From positions 1 to 63,681 of the forward strand of contig JABANN010000134.1 in assembly GCA_013115125.1 (NCBI GenBank): a stretch of DNA of 63,681 bases. Reading direction: 5' to 3'. Positions 1 to 10,483 of the stretch are shown here, in pieces. Source of the DNA: Perkinsus olseni (lineage: Eukaryota; Perkinsozoa; Perkinsida). The notes beneath the pieces were generated by a model that was given only the letters and a program-made list of their open reading frames with translations, was not told the DNA's origin and made no database searches. The stretch's first letter is position 1; every line of letters starts with the position of its first letter. Made by a program: the position numbers and the translations under genes.

Positions 1-1360
1 TTATTCAAGTTAGCCTTTTTCTTGAGACCTTAATGGCACTGAGTTCAGTCCAGGGCGGCTTACCCCCAACAATGTCGAGATTCATTCATTCTTTCGCTAT
101 TGAAGCTTCTTGGAGAGTGCTGTTGTAGTTCTGACAGTGCATATTACTGCTCCGCCTACAGCCGCCGAAGCTGGCCCAAACCGTGACGCATTCAATGCCC
201 GTAACACAACTCATTTCCTGGACAAGGGTCTTGAAAAATGGCTGTGCCAAATGAGAACCATGCATTATGAATGAATGGTGATTGCCTCGTTACACTCTCC
301 TCCAACCACCGCCACTGCTGCGAGTGCTCAGGTCTCATCTAATGAATCGATATCTGAATCCCACTCCAAGGTCTCTGCCACGGAACCTACGTCGGCGAGG
401 CTGTCCTCACGACGACGATAGCAGTCACGCCATCAGGAGAACGACGCACCTGCTTCCTCGGTGGGCCCTGCTTGATAAGCTGCCTCCTTGCCTGGAGGAG
501 CACCCCATTCAGTATCAGAGCGGGACTAGCAAGAACGATCATCGCTTCGCTTATCTACGCTTCGCCTGACCTCCGTCTGATCGATCCTCACTGTATCACT
601 CGAGGCATGAGGGGGAGTGAGGGGCCCCCTACTCGAAGATATCTGAAATGAATTCGGATAGGAGTGAACTTGCCGGCGTTCTGCTCACGTCCGAGAGTGG
701 CCCGATCGATGCGACACGTTCTAGTCTGAGGCTCGCTGCATCGGTGACCAACAGCCGATCCCGAAGCCGCCCCATATCAGATCGGATTATCCGAACGTCT
801 TGCCCCAGAGCCAGGACTTGAGACTACCACAGCAACCAGATCGTCTCTCGATCCCCCCACAAGTGGCAAGGTAATCACTTGTAGTGCCATAGTGCTCTTC
901 CCCATGTCATGAACCTCCGCCTCCCTGTTGTCCAGATCATCCAGTAACCTCGTCAACCCCTCTGGATCCAACTGTGATTGACGGAGTTCCGCTCTCAACT
1001 TCTGAATGAGATGCGCGATTCTTCGTAGCCGCGTCCGACGCGTTTCCTCGATGGCGAGGCCGATCTAGAGATCCATTGACACAGCAGAGTAAGCTACCTC
1101 AACAGCATCTCGTGCTTCCTCCTGAATGGTGTGAATGAGATCACGTTGTGCGTTGAGCTCCGTTCGAACTTCCTCCATGAATGATTTCAACGAATCTGCC
1201 ACTTGACTTGAATTCGGACAGCTGCAGGTCTGCAAAGAGGCAACTGGAAGCATTCTTAAGACTGGAGAAGTCACCTGCATACAAGCAGCCCTGCTCGGGT
1301 CGGTACGGGTAGACAGAAGATCCGTTTCAGATCCGCTTGCTCCCCGAGGAAGCTCCACGG
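1..1360 (-). other. Broken coiled-coil-rich reading frame, origin unclear
   Basis: On the minus strand between about 777 and 1358 one frame has protein-like composition: a charged, helix-forming stretch (for example KSFMEEVRTELNAQRD) followed by another (QKLRAELRQSQLDPEG) that reads as coiled coil. The frame is not intact and I recognise no family. It could be the remains of a structural gene of a mobile element or of a host coiled-coil gene. The first 700 bases hold no frame I can support. Confidence is low that it was ever a gene of this extent. Confidence 0.25.
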
Positions 1361-1999
1361 TTGAGTGCTTATCGAGATCGACTTTGGTCGGCTAACAGAT
1401 CGAGACTCGCAATTGAGAAATCAGGGTTGCACGATTGCAGTACTGACTGGTTGTGGACTACTACGATGATACGAGAACTGAACAAAAGTCGGACTGCGAG
1501 AACACCGGCCCTTAAATCAAACCCTACTGTGCACTCTCTGGCAGAGGGAACGAGGTCATGACTGATGCATCAGCACCATCACGATGTTGACGCTCCAGTT
1601 TGACTATAAATAAGAACCCACCACGCAATATTCCCGAGGTAGTCAGAAGCCGAGGAACGACAGTAATGGCAGAGCGACGCCTACGAAAGTATCGACGACA
1701 GAATTCCTCCTCGTTTTGAGACCATCCTCAATGACGTTCATGTCGAGCGATCCAGGATGGCCCTTGACCGAGGCGGCCTCAGCATGACTCCCGATTGGTG
1801 TTGATTGCGCTGTTGACACAGCCGTCGAGTACACCTAGAGCGGTTACACGAGTGTCACTGTCGCCACGCTATCAAAAGGCATCCGACTTCACGGAGGTTA
1901 TGAGTGGATTCGCTTGAAGCTCCGCAACTTGGCAGTTCCTTTGACTTCAAATCAACCGGAGTCACAGTGGTGGTGATCTGCAAGATAACCTCGACCTCC

Positions 2000-2843
2000 C
2001 TGAGTCCCTCACGACGACGATAGAGCCTACCTCCGCTGACAAGCGCCGATGGCACCGCGCGCCCTCGAACGAGCCCGAGCGGATGGCAGAAGAGCAGCTC
2101 TGCCGGCGAAGTGGCGTAGAGTGCAGTTGATCGCTGGCAGCTTCCGCATGTCGTTTGATAGCAGGGGTAGGAGACGCTGCGTGAGGTAGGTCCGGTGGGG
2201 ACGGCGGTGTTGGCGATGGAGCGCGCTGAACGGGACGACAGCGCGACATACTGAGGAAGGGCGTGCTAGTATGGGCTGAGAACTGTTACCAGTGCGCTTG
2301 AGGGTTGCGAGGATTGGTCCGTAGGATTCCGAATGCGCTGCCACGTAAACTGCTTGGGTCCCCGATGATCGCCTGAAAGGGGAGAAATTCCGCGCACTTC
2401 TGGTGGACAGCGAGCAAAATGAGTTGCCTCGTACTGCCCGTCCACACCACTCTGCCTCCCTCGGACCGCTCGAACTTGAGAGGGCCAGCCCACACCTGAA
2501 CATCACGGCACTGTAATCGCCCGTTTCCGGCTGACCCAAGAGAGTTCCTGACCTGTGGTTGTCGGTCAGGCCCTCGCACCACGCGTAGTTGTATGCATCG
2601 TTCTTGCCGAACGAGTCTCTTTGAGCCGGCAGGCATAATATCGCCAGGAGAGACCTTCTCCTGCCTGAGCACGGTACTTACACGGAGCTTCTCCCGCACA
2701 GAAGCGCCCACTTGTAACAATGAATGTTGCCATCCTGCGCCACGAAATAGTAAGTGCCGCTGCCAGAACCGCTGATCCACCACCCCTGGAGTTTTGCAAT
2801 CGCCCTGAAGAGGTCGTACCCTGGACTCAGCAAGTTCCGCCAC
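2000..2843 (-). repeat. Broken dispersed repeat, copy 1
   Basis: About 110 bases at 2620-2735 resemble 13400-13515, including the shared string CGCCAGGAGAGACCTTCT and a matching stretch that reads SVRE...EKVSPGD on the minus strand in both. This marks a repeated, once-coding unit present at least twice in the window. The surrounding frames on the minus strand are not intact. A mobile-element origin is possible, since such units are common in gene-poor protist DNA, but I recognise no diagnostic domain and do not assign a family. Confidence 0.35.
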
Positions 2844-5800
2844 TCATGCCGGAACTCACTCGGAGATCTCCTTCTGGCTGAGGGCCGTCTGTGTGATGAC
2901 GTTGTGGATGCTGAAAGATGGGGCGAGAAGGCCGCTACCCGAGGAGAAGCTTCCCGCTGTCCCCAGCTGTTGAGGAATCATAGTCTGGAAGGCATGCACG
3001 GTGAAGCTGGTTAAAGGGCGCTGCTTACCCGACTGAGGAGGCCCGTGGTAGGGATCGAGGGCGGAGGGGCCATACTGCTGCCTAGAAGCGTAGTTTGCAT
3101 CGTCGTTTCGACGGAAACCGTATGTAAAGAAAAATCCAACTGCCATCATACCGCGGGAATTTGTGGTCAAGAGCATTCCGTCCGACAGCGCTGGATCGAT
3201 GGGGACATCACTATCTACGACTCATGACCTGCTCAACCAAAGATGCATTCAGAAGGAGACTAAGTCGAGATCGCGTTTATGGGCCTAGTCTGCATAGCAT
3301 GCATGATTTGGCCTTCATTGGTGAGAAAGGGAGCAATACACGAAATACTGTGCACTCTCGGAGGTAGAGGGCACGCTTCATTGGAAAACATAGGCCTCCA
3401 TCCATAGAGTCGTCGGCAACAGGCCTTGACTTGCCAAGATACGTGAGCAGTACCGTTTTTCATCACCCGCTGGAGAAGCTTCCCCCTGCACGAGGTGCAT
3501 GCTGTCACCGCCGTCCCATCCCGAAAAGTTATCATATCGTCATCGAATACTGAGAACAGCCTCACACACCTAAATCATACGCTACTTCCGAAATGACGAC
3601 GAACGGATTGAAGTTCACTCATTGAAAACCTCATTTTGAGGATGCTACGCCGGTGAATCACACAATCCCAGCAAAGACCCGACTGAACAGAGAGAAGGCC
3701 AGCCGGGAGTCAACCCAGTCACAGCGAGTGTCACTGCTCAGGATATGCGTTGGGGCATAGCGCATTGAGAACAAGTGTAGTGTTCCCGGCTTGACCAAAC
3801 CGTTCACTAGAGACAGCAGGAAGCTCGCCACCCTTACAACTCGACGGAAACTGTGACATAGGGGAAATGGGTTAAACTCTTGATACTTCTTAAATAAGCC
3901 ATACATTACAACGTGGGTCTCAATAGTAACTACTAGCCTCACGCTAGAGACAGTACACAAGGAGTGCTAAGATATCATTGCCCTATACAGGCCATGGGGA
4001 CAGATCGGCCACAATAATGTATTACAGTAGGCAATCATTGAAAAGGCGGTTCACTACAAAGTCCATGAGCGAGCTCGAACTGATGAGCCGGCCTAGCCAG
4101 TCGGGGCGAGGCAATCCAGAAGAGCTCCGCATCGGTGTCACATCGGAGCCAATCCGTGCCGAAAATAATACCCACGGCTCCACCACATCGAGGAGTGGCG
4201 CCCAGGGTTTTAGCTCGATACGGTACACACAGTTGCAAGGTCAGAAGGGGCCTATCATAGGCCGTCCATGCTATCGTGCAAGGCTTCGGCGTTCTCATAA
4301 GAGCGTTGGCAATGCTTTGCATCACACGTAGGACAGTTCTACGTCAGTGTAAGCACGCGAAAAGAGCAAAATGAAATTGTGGATTCCACGACGTTGACGC
4401 ACATACATCTACCGGTACGCGGTCACCACGGATAATTGTCAACGTGAGCCGAGGAGCGACGAGCCCGCAAGATAAGTATCTTCGCCCAACATATCCAACG
4501 GTTTCAAAGTATCCGCGCCGGTCACTCGGGGATCGTCTCTGATTGCAACTGTGACTAAAATCTAATCCCCAAGTCTAATCAGCTAAGCTTTTTCAACATA
4601 GTGTCCGGTAACGGCTTCAACTACTGGTTCTGCGTGGTTCGAACCGTTCAAATCGAACGTCACTAGCTCCCTGGTCCGCTGTGTCTCTGCCACGAGTCGT
4701 GGCCCACGACTTGGGCAGGTGATTAGCTATAGATAGCTATCAGAAGTATTGAGCTTGACGACTGTGATGGTTGGTTCATAGATGGACGTGAACTCTCTCT
4801 ATTTCAAGATTAAGGCGTTGCCAGCTGGAGCCATCCCCGATGTCACCCCACGCGGGGTCGACGTCCATTCTGTGCTCTTCGTGAAAGGCTTCACCCCGTG
4901 ACCGCGCATCGGATCGTCATTTGCTACTGTTGGTAATCGATGATAATAAGGCTGGCAACACAATAGTAAAGAGAGACACAAGTATCAGATAATACTTGAG
5001 CAGCGATCAACAAGATTGACAAGAGTGCCAGCAATAATCCTCAAGAGAGTCCTCAGAAGACTCTACTTCCTCGCACCGAACACCGCAAGTCTACTCTTTC
5101 AGATTGATCCACATGCACGCACACATCCACGCATGCACACATAAGCTACGCTTTAGCCACCAGCGCCCGCAATAAACTGTCTTCTTCGACGCAATTTGCC
5201 GAACAGACTCCCATATATGGCGTGACCCAGGCCGCGTGGGAGTGGTTCTCATTCGGAGTAGATTGGTGCTCGACGATTTTGGCTCATACTCATAGTTGAT
5301 TAGACTGTAGTTGCGGATTAGTCGCTGTATTCTCTCGTACCCCTCACCACTTTCGTTTTCGCGTTTCGATCATGTTCCACAGTGTGTACTGCACATGGTT
5401 AGGGATTTTGGGGTTGAGGGATGATGCTGCCACTGGTTACAGCCCCTGAGTGCGTTGGTTGTGGTATGGGCGATGCGCCAATAGGCGTGTGATGCCCCGG
5501 TGATAGGCGTTGCGTTGCCGAAGAGAATCGATTCACACGCAGTCAAGTTATAGAGCTATAAGAGCTGAGAGGCCTCGCCAAACATGGTCGAACGGAGTTC
5601 AAAGACTCCTGCCACACAATGTACATCGAATAGAGGCATAACGCATTGTGTAATGAGTGGGGCATATTACGGCCGAATAATTACGCTAGAATTTCACACA
5701 ACGGGAGTGCATCTGCAGTGTTTTCCCTGGGCGTTTCCCAGCCGCGAGCTAATAGCAATGCCTGCCCTGAAATGAGGAGATACTAAGGCCCATGGCACCT

Positions 5801-5900
5801 CCTTTGTCCTGGGCGAGAAGCCCACTTGCATGAAAACCAGTCAATGCTACATCAACACTGCGTTGAGTCTGTTAGTTCCACCGTATCTGTGCAACAAGCC
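2844..5900. other. Gene-poor stretch
   Basis: No reading frame here has a recognisable domain, and none continues through plausible splice sites. Near 3210-3275 the sequence resembles the 3' flank of the first esterase gene (8697-8760). This suggests a copied flank or a small dispersed repeat. I see nothing else that I can support. Confidence 0.4.
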
Positions 5901-6328
5901 CTAACTACACGGAAACAATGAAGCCTGTATTGGTCCCTGCCGCAGTTCATAGGAAGAATGAAAGGTTGCCGCCGCTGATGCTCAAATGGATGGTACAAAA
6001 CCTGAGCACTCTGTGGGGGGCAGTTCCGTGCCTCTCCACTCGTTTGGGACCACTCGTTCGAGAATGTTACTCTTCAGAGCTCCCGCCCGGAATGGTGGAG
6101 CCGATTGTGCGTTCGAGACCGGCCAATTCTCGAACCAAAAGGTGGCAAGTGCCTTGTCGGACAACTCGGGCGTTCCGTCCGCAACAGTTGGAGTTACTCC
6201 TCAGTGACGCCCGCTCTCTTGCACGCAAGTACATAGCTGTCTCCTGGCGCGGGCGGAACATGTTTCTCCCTCGAGCAAATGCGTATGGTTTAACTCAGCA
6301 GCAGCCGCATTTCAGTTCTCACTCGACC

Positions 6329-8365
6329 ATGAGACTCAATAATCTCTCGCTCGCCATCTTGCTTCCGGCTGCTGTTGCCTTTGAGCCAGTACAGATCGCC
6401 AATGGTCCAATATCTGGACTTGTGGTACGGAAGAATACTACACTACAACAGCCTATCGTCCAGGATGTGGAGATCTTCTACGGCATCCGCTATGCGGAGC
6501 CTCCTGTAAAAAAACTCAGGTTTCGACCCCCTCAGCCCTACACCTCTGAAAACTGGACCTGCGCCCGCCGCATGGTCACGCCTGGAGCTTCATGTGTCCG
6601 GCTGGCCTTGAACTTCCTAGGGGATACTGGAGATATCATTGGCCAGGAAGACTGCCTCTTCCTCAATGTGCATCGGCCCTCAACTGCGGAGTGTGGTACC
6701 TCCCGACTTCCAGTCATGTTCTGGATTCATCGTGGGGGCTATGTTAATGGTCGTGGACTGTCAGACAATGGTACCGCCTTGGCGGCGACACACAACGTTA
6801 TTGTTGTCACGGTGAACTACAGGCTGGGCCACTTAGGATTCTTTGGTTCCCAGAGCTCTCTTTCACAAGAAGGCACAACTGGCAATTGGGGGACCTTGGA
6901 TACTCAGCTAGGTCTGAAGTGGGTCCAACAGAACATCGAGGCCTTTGGTGGGGATAAGAACAGAGTCATGTTGTTCGGAGAGTCTGCCGGGGCGTTTACT
7001 GTTATGTGGCACATCGCAGCCCCGGGAAGTAAAGGCCTCTTCCACCCGGCCATTATGCAATCTGGAACGACTTCGACTCCGTTGTTCTTCCAGAAAAAGA
7101 CAGACTCTTTCAGATATTACGACTGGGTAGCAACTGAACTTGCGGGCTGTCAAGATGCCGATGATCTCGATTGCCTCCGTCGAGTTGATCCAAAGAAATT
7201 GGCCATACCAGATGGAGTCCGCTTTGACTCGGCTCGTGCGCCAAACTGGGCATCGACGTTGTTCCCCAACTTGCCTGTGGGTCCTACTGTCGACGGAGTA
7301 ACACTACCCGACGTCCCCCTTCGTGTGGTTGAGAAGGGTAATCATAATGACGTCCCACTTATCGTGGGGTTCAACAGGGGCGAAGGCTCGCTGTTCGGCT
7401 TTCTTCTCCCGAGAGTGGTCCCGCGTCTCCGAATGCCTCTAAGAGAGCCGGGGCTTCGCAGAACCCTGGACTACTTCTTGCAGAACGAGACCGCTGCCAA
7501 GGAAATCGAAAAGTTCTATCCCCGGGAGCAATACTCCTCTCTCTACGGCCCCGAAAATGGTCCTTTTGAACAGGCTTTCTCCTTCATGAGAGACTCTCTT
7601 TTTCACTGCCCCGGTAGACAACTCGCCGAAGCTCTGGTGAAGAACGGCAAGTCCTCGACCTGGATGTATTCTTTCGACAAACCAGATCTCTTCGGGCAGC
7701 TTGGAAGCTTTCGGCTTGGAATACTGTCTCCTGCTTACGGGAATTCAACTGTGGCCCAGCTGAGCAACTTCCACTCAGCCGAACTCCCATTCGTGTTCAA
7801 GGACTTCGGCGAAAACCCGGCTAACTTCTCTAGACCTTCGCTATCGTTAATCACTAAGTCATATACGGCTCGTCCTCCTCGCCAGCCCCGTGACGCCTTT
7901 CATCGCATTAGCGATGCCTTCTCCTGCATGTGGACTCATATGGCCTCCCATGGAAGTCCGACGGATCCACAGCAACACTGCCCGGGGTTACCTGATGGAG
8001 CTATCCCTCCGTGGTTGCCTTACAACTCAAGCCTCGATGGCTGCCAGGCTCATGGTGTCTACATGCACATCGGCGATCAGTTAAGCATGCAGGCTTGGAG
8101 ATCCAACAACATCTACCCAGATAATGAGATGCCGTCTATTGAACAATGTCAGTTATGGAATGAGCACTCGTTTGAGTTCCGCAACCTTCGTGCCGATCTA
8201 CCAGGAGTAACGACAGCATCTCCAACTACGCCTAGTCCCGCTCCGAACGCACCGACTCTTGCTCCTATCACGCCGACTCCTGCTCCTACCAGTCCTCTAT
8301 CTTCTGCCCACCGCAGAGGAGGATTTCTCCTGGTATTGTTCGGAATCCTGGCGCTGGTGTTATGA
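6329..8365 (+). CDS. Secreted cholinesterase-like carboxylesterase, copy 1
   Basis: An alpha/beta-hydrolase of the type-B carboxylesterase/cholinesterase family, about 678 residues and without introns. It should hydrolyse carboxylic esters at the cell surface or outside the cell. The N-terminus is a signal peptide (NNLSLAILLPAAVAF). Visible landmarks are the EDCLFLNV motif, the nucleophile elbow GESAG with Ser219, the acid residue Glu352 in RGEGSLF and His482 in FHSAELPF, which together form the catalytic triad. The usual HGGG oxyanion loop reads HRGG. The C-terminus is a Pro/Thr-rich linker of about 40 residues followed by a hydrophobic tail (GGFLLVLFGILALVL), typical of a GPI-anchor signal. 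The same frame is open upstream to 5918, but the start at 6329 is chosen because it gives the signal peptide and matches copy 2. A decayed tandem copy lies about 2.1 kb downstream. Confidence 0.93.
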   Translation: MRLNNLSLAILLPAAVAFEPVQIANGPISGLVVRKNTTLQQPIVQDVEIFYGIRYAEPPVKKLRFRPPQPYTSENWTCARRMVTPGASCVRLALNFLGDTGDIIGQEDCLFLNVHRPSTAECGTSRLPVMFWIHRGGYVNGRGLSDNGTALAATHNVIVVTVNYRLGHLGFFGSQSSLSQEGTTGNWGTLDTQLGLKWVQQNIEAFGGDKNRVMLFGESAGAFTVMWHIAAPGSKGLFHPAIMQSGTTSTPLFFQKKTDSFRYYDWVATELAGCQDADDLDCLRRVDPKKLAIPDGVRFDSARAPNWASTLFPNLPVGPTVDGVTLPDVPLRVVEKGNHNDVPLIVGFNRGEGSLFGFLLPRVVPRLRMPLREPGLRRTLDYFLQNETAAKEIEKFYPREQYSSLYGPENGPFEQAFSFMRDSLFHCPGRQLAEALVKNGKSSTWMYSFDKPDLFGQLGSFRLGILSPAYGNSTVAQLSNFHSAELPFVFKDFGENPANFSRPSLSLITKSYTARPPRQPRDAFHRISDAFSCMWTHMASHGSPTDPQQHCPGLPDGAIPPWLPYNSSLDGCQAHGVYMHIGDQLSMQAWRSNNIYPDNEMPSIEQCQLWNEHSFEFRNLRADLPGVTTASPTTPSPAPNAPTLAPITPTPAPTSPLSSAHRRGGFLLVLFGILALVL

Positions 8366-8720
8366 GCAGAGTGTACCATTGTCTCTTCATCGCTTATCGA
8401 ACACTATCAAGTATCATTCTCTGTTTTCTGAAGATCAAGATTCATCAATGGTTCGACTATCTTCTTTCATCTCACGCTGCGAGCAGAAGGTTTCGTTCTC
8501 ACGAGTGCGTTCTACGAATTTCGTAGTACGAAACCAATGGCACACCGAGTGGGAGAATGTTCCGCGCTGATATGAAAGGTTCGTCAAAGAAGAGTGTTAG
8601 GCCCAGGTAGCAACGGATATACGCATCTGGATGAATGCACGATTCTGCCACAGCACAATCTGATGCATTCGGCGCTAATTATCAATCTTGGGTACTCAAT
8701 GTCACTATTCACGACACGTG
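8366..8720 (+). repeat. Duplicated 3' flank of the esterase, copy 1
   Basis: The sequence after the stop codon matches 12523-12835 behind copy 2 with small differences, including GAGCAGAGTGTACCATTGTC and TTCTTTCATCTCACGCTGCG. This sets the right edge of the tandem duplication at about 8715. No gene is apparent here. Confidence 0.75.
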
Positions 8721-8898
8721 GTCTGCTCGACACAAGATCTAGTCGAAAGGAGATTAAGTCGTAACGTGTTCAAGGATCTATACCATTCAGAAGTCTATTT
8801 GGCGGATATGGCCGCCTATATGGGGGTCGAGGATTTCACGTTGGCGAGTGGAGACATCAGCAAATTGGCGGTAGGGTCGAGATGGGGGGATAAAATTG

Positions 8899-9024
8899 GC
8901 GGATAAGGAAGTCATTTTAGCGGCCGGCCTCAAATAAGGAAATCAACTTAGCGAATAAGGCCCTCAGCGTCATCATTAAGGGAGTCAATTTCGCCGATAA
9001 GGATATCAATTGCACGGATCAACT
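8899..9024. repeat. Imperfect short tandem repeat, about 5 units
   Basis: About five degenerate units of 20-26 bases share a core like GATAAGGAAGTCAATTTAGC. Examples are GATAAGGAAGTCATTTTAGC, AATAAGGAAATCAACTTAGC and GATAAGGATATCAATTGCAC. The units are diverged and I see no coding meaning. Confidence 0.6.
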
Positions 9025-9167
9025 TTGACCTGGAATCTTCGGACATCCAACTCCGCACGACGATCCGGGAAGCCGAGTGTCGCCGAGGGCACTGACCTCA
9101 GGTCAGGACAGAAACACCCACTTGATCGTCCTTAGAGTGTAAGTCGTGTGTTGCTAAGTCGTAGTAG

Positions 9168-9458
9168 CTAGGAACAGTTTTGCTCGTCGATCGACGCATA
9201 GATCTCAGAGGCACCCATCAGAAGGCGGAAAAGAAGGAGCATTCTCAGGGCCTCGTGTTCCGGCGGCTCAACGAGGGCATCGCTCGGTCGGGCGTAAGCA
9301 CTGAGGCCACGTATAAAACTGGCTAAAAGGGAGTATGTTGTTCGCGGGAGTTCTATCCCATTTGAAATACGAAATACAACTCCTGAAATGAGCTCGATAC
9401 TTGCTCCTGCAGGTAGATCGACGTGAAATTCGCGGAGCAGAGAGTCAATCCACTGCAC
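9168..9458 (-). CDS. Possible small or partial hypothetical gene
   Basis: A 96-residue frame with balanced, protein-like composition (QWIDSLLREFHVDLPAGAS ... ALRMLLLFRLLMGASE). It may be the last exon of a longer gene, because a TAG just upstream could be a splice acceptor. I recognise no family. The surrounding 9.0-10.2 kb contains no other supported gene. Confidence 0.25.
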   Translation of the reverse strand: MQWIDSLLREFHVDLPAGASIELISGVVFRISNGIELPRTTYSLLASFIRGLSAYARPSDALVEPPEHEALRMLLLFRLLMGASEIYASIDEQNCS

Positions 9459-9579
9459 CGCGTTCCTGGCTTCAGGAGAGGTCTACGTGCTAGAGCGGCT
9501 CCTCCTCGCGGTAACCGTGTCGGCGGGAGCGGCAAGCTAGGTGTGTGATGACAGTAACTCCCTACGTGGATTGCGCGCA

Positions 9580-10230
9580 CGCCAAGGCCAGTTCTACCAT
9601 CACTATAATTGTCAGACTGAGTCTCTATAGTCTCTTTCCATCTACTCGTACGAGGCCAGTATCTTTATTGTGCTTCGCCGTCCCCTTCAAGCCAGCACGC
9701 ATGCGCATAGCGTGAGTGACCTTTCTCTCTGTCCTCTGAGGTATCGTACCACTTGGACTTTGTCAAAGTCACAAAGTCACTTAAGGTATTCTGGCGGCAT
9801 TGGCTCAGCTTAGACTCTGGGCTAATATCTGCAAACGTATATCGGATAACGGACGTTGTTGCGTTGAAACCCTCACAGGTGGAGCTTGCTCCCCCGCAAT
9901 AGCTTAGCTATTTGGTCGCGTACCCCAATGAGCTGCGGGGAACTCGGGAACCACTCACTTCTGCCGGACTTATTGACTAGTTACTAGTCATACTGCCATA
10001 CTGTATGGCATCTTCATCAGGTATTATCATCCTCATTTGCTAATGAATCACTGGCTCTAAAACGGATTCAGAGTTGTCACTGGGGAGGACCTTGCTGGAG
10101 CCTGGTTAATATGTCAGACGCACGCACTGGTGGGTGATCCAGCTGAGCGCTACAGGCTAGCGAGCGTACGTCTTTGAACATATTGTTAGATTTCGCAAGG
10201 ACTTCGATGGGAGGCTAGTTCCAACAACCT
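9580..10230. other. Intergenic stretch
   Basis: I see no supported gene. From about 10320 the sequence begins to resemble the 5' flank of the intact esterase (compare GCACGCGACTGCATAGCTGT here with GCACGCAAGTACATAGCTGT near 6218). The left edge of the duplicated unit therefore lies in this area. Confidence 0.5.
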
Positions 10231-10483
10231 ACTAGACAACCGCAACAATTTCGAATGGTTGTCCGGCATCCACAACCCCAGACCTCTGCGTCATGGGACG
10301 TTCGAACGGGAGCGAGTGCCGAGTTGGGAAATGGAGAGGTTCCGTCCGCGCTTCGTCCGTTAGAAATCCTATTTCGCACGCGACTGCATAGCTGTCGCCT
10401 AGCGCGAGCGGACTAGAATTCCCCCCCGAGAAGACGTGTATCATTTAGTTGAACAGCGGCCGAATTTCAGTTTACACTTCATT

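Noticed and set aside
5918-6328. Upstream in-frame extension of the intact esterase (adds 137 residues)
   Set aside because: The extension would bury the signal peptide, and the second copy has an in-frame break-up of this region. The ATG at 6329 gives a standard secreted protein.
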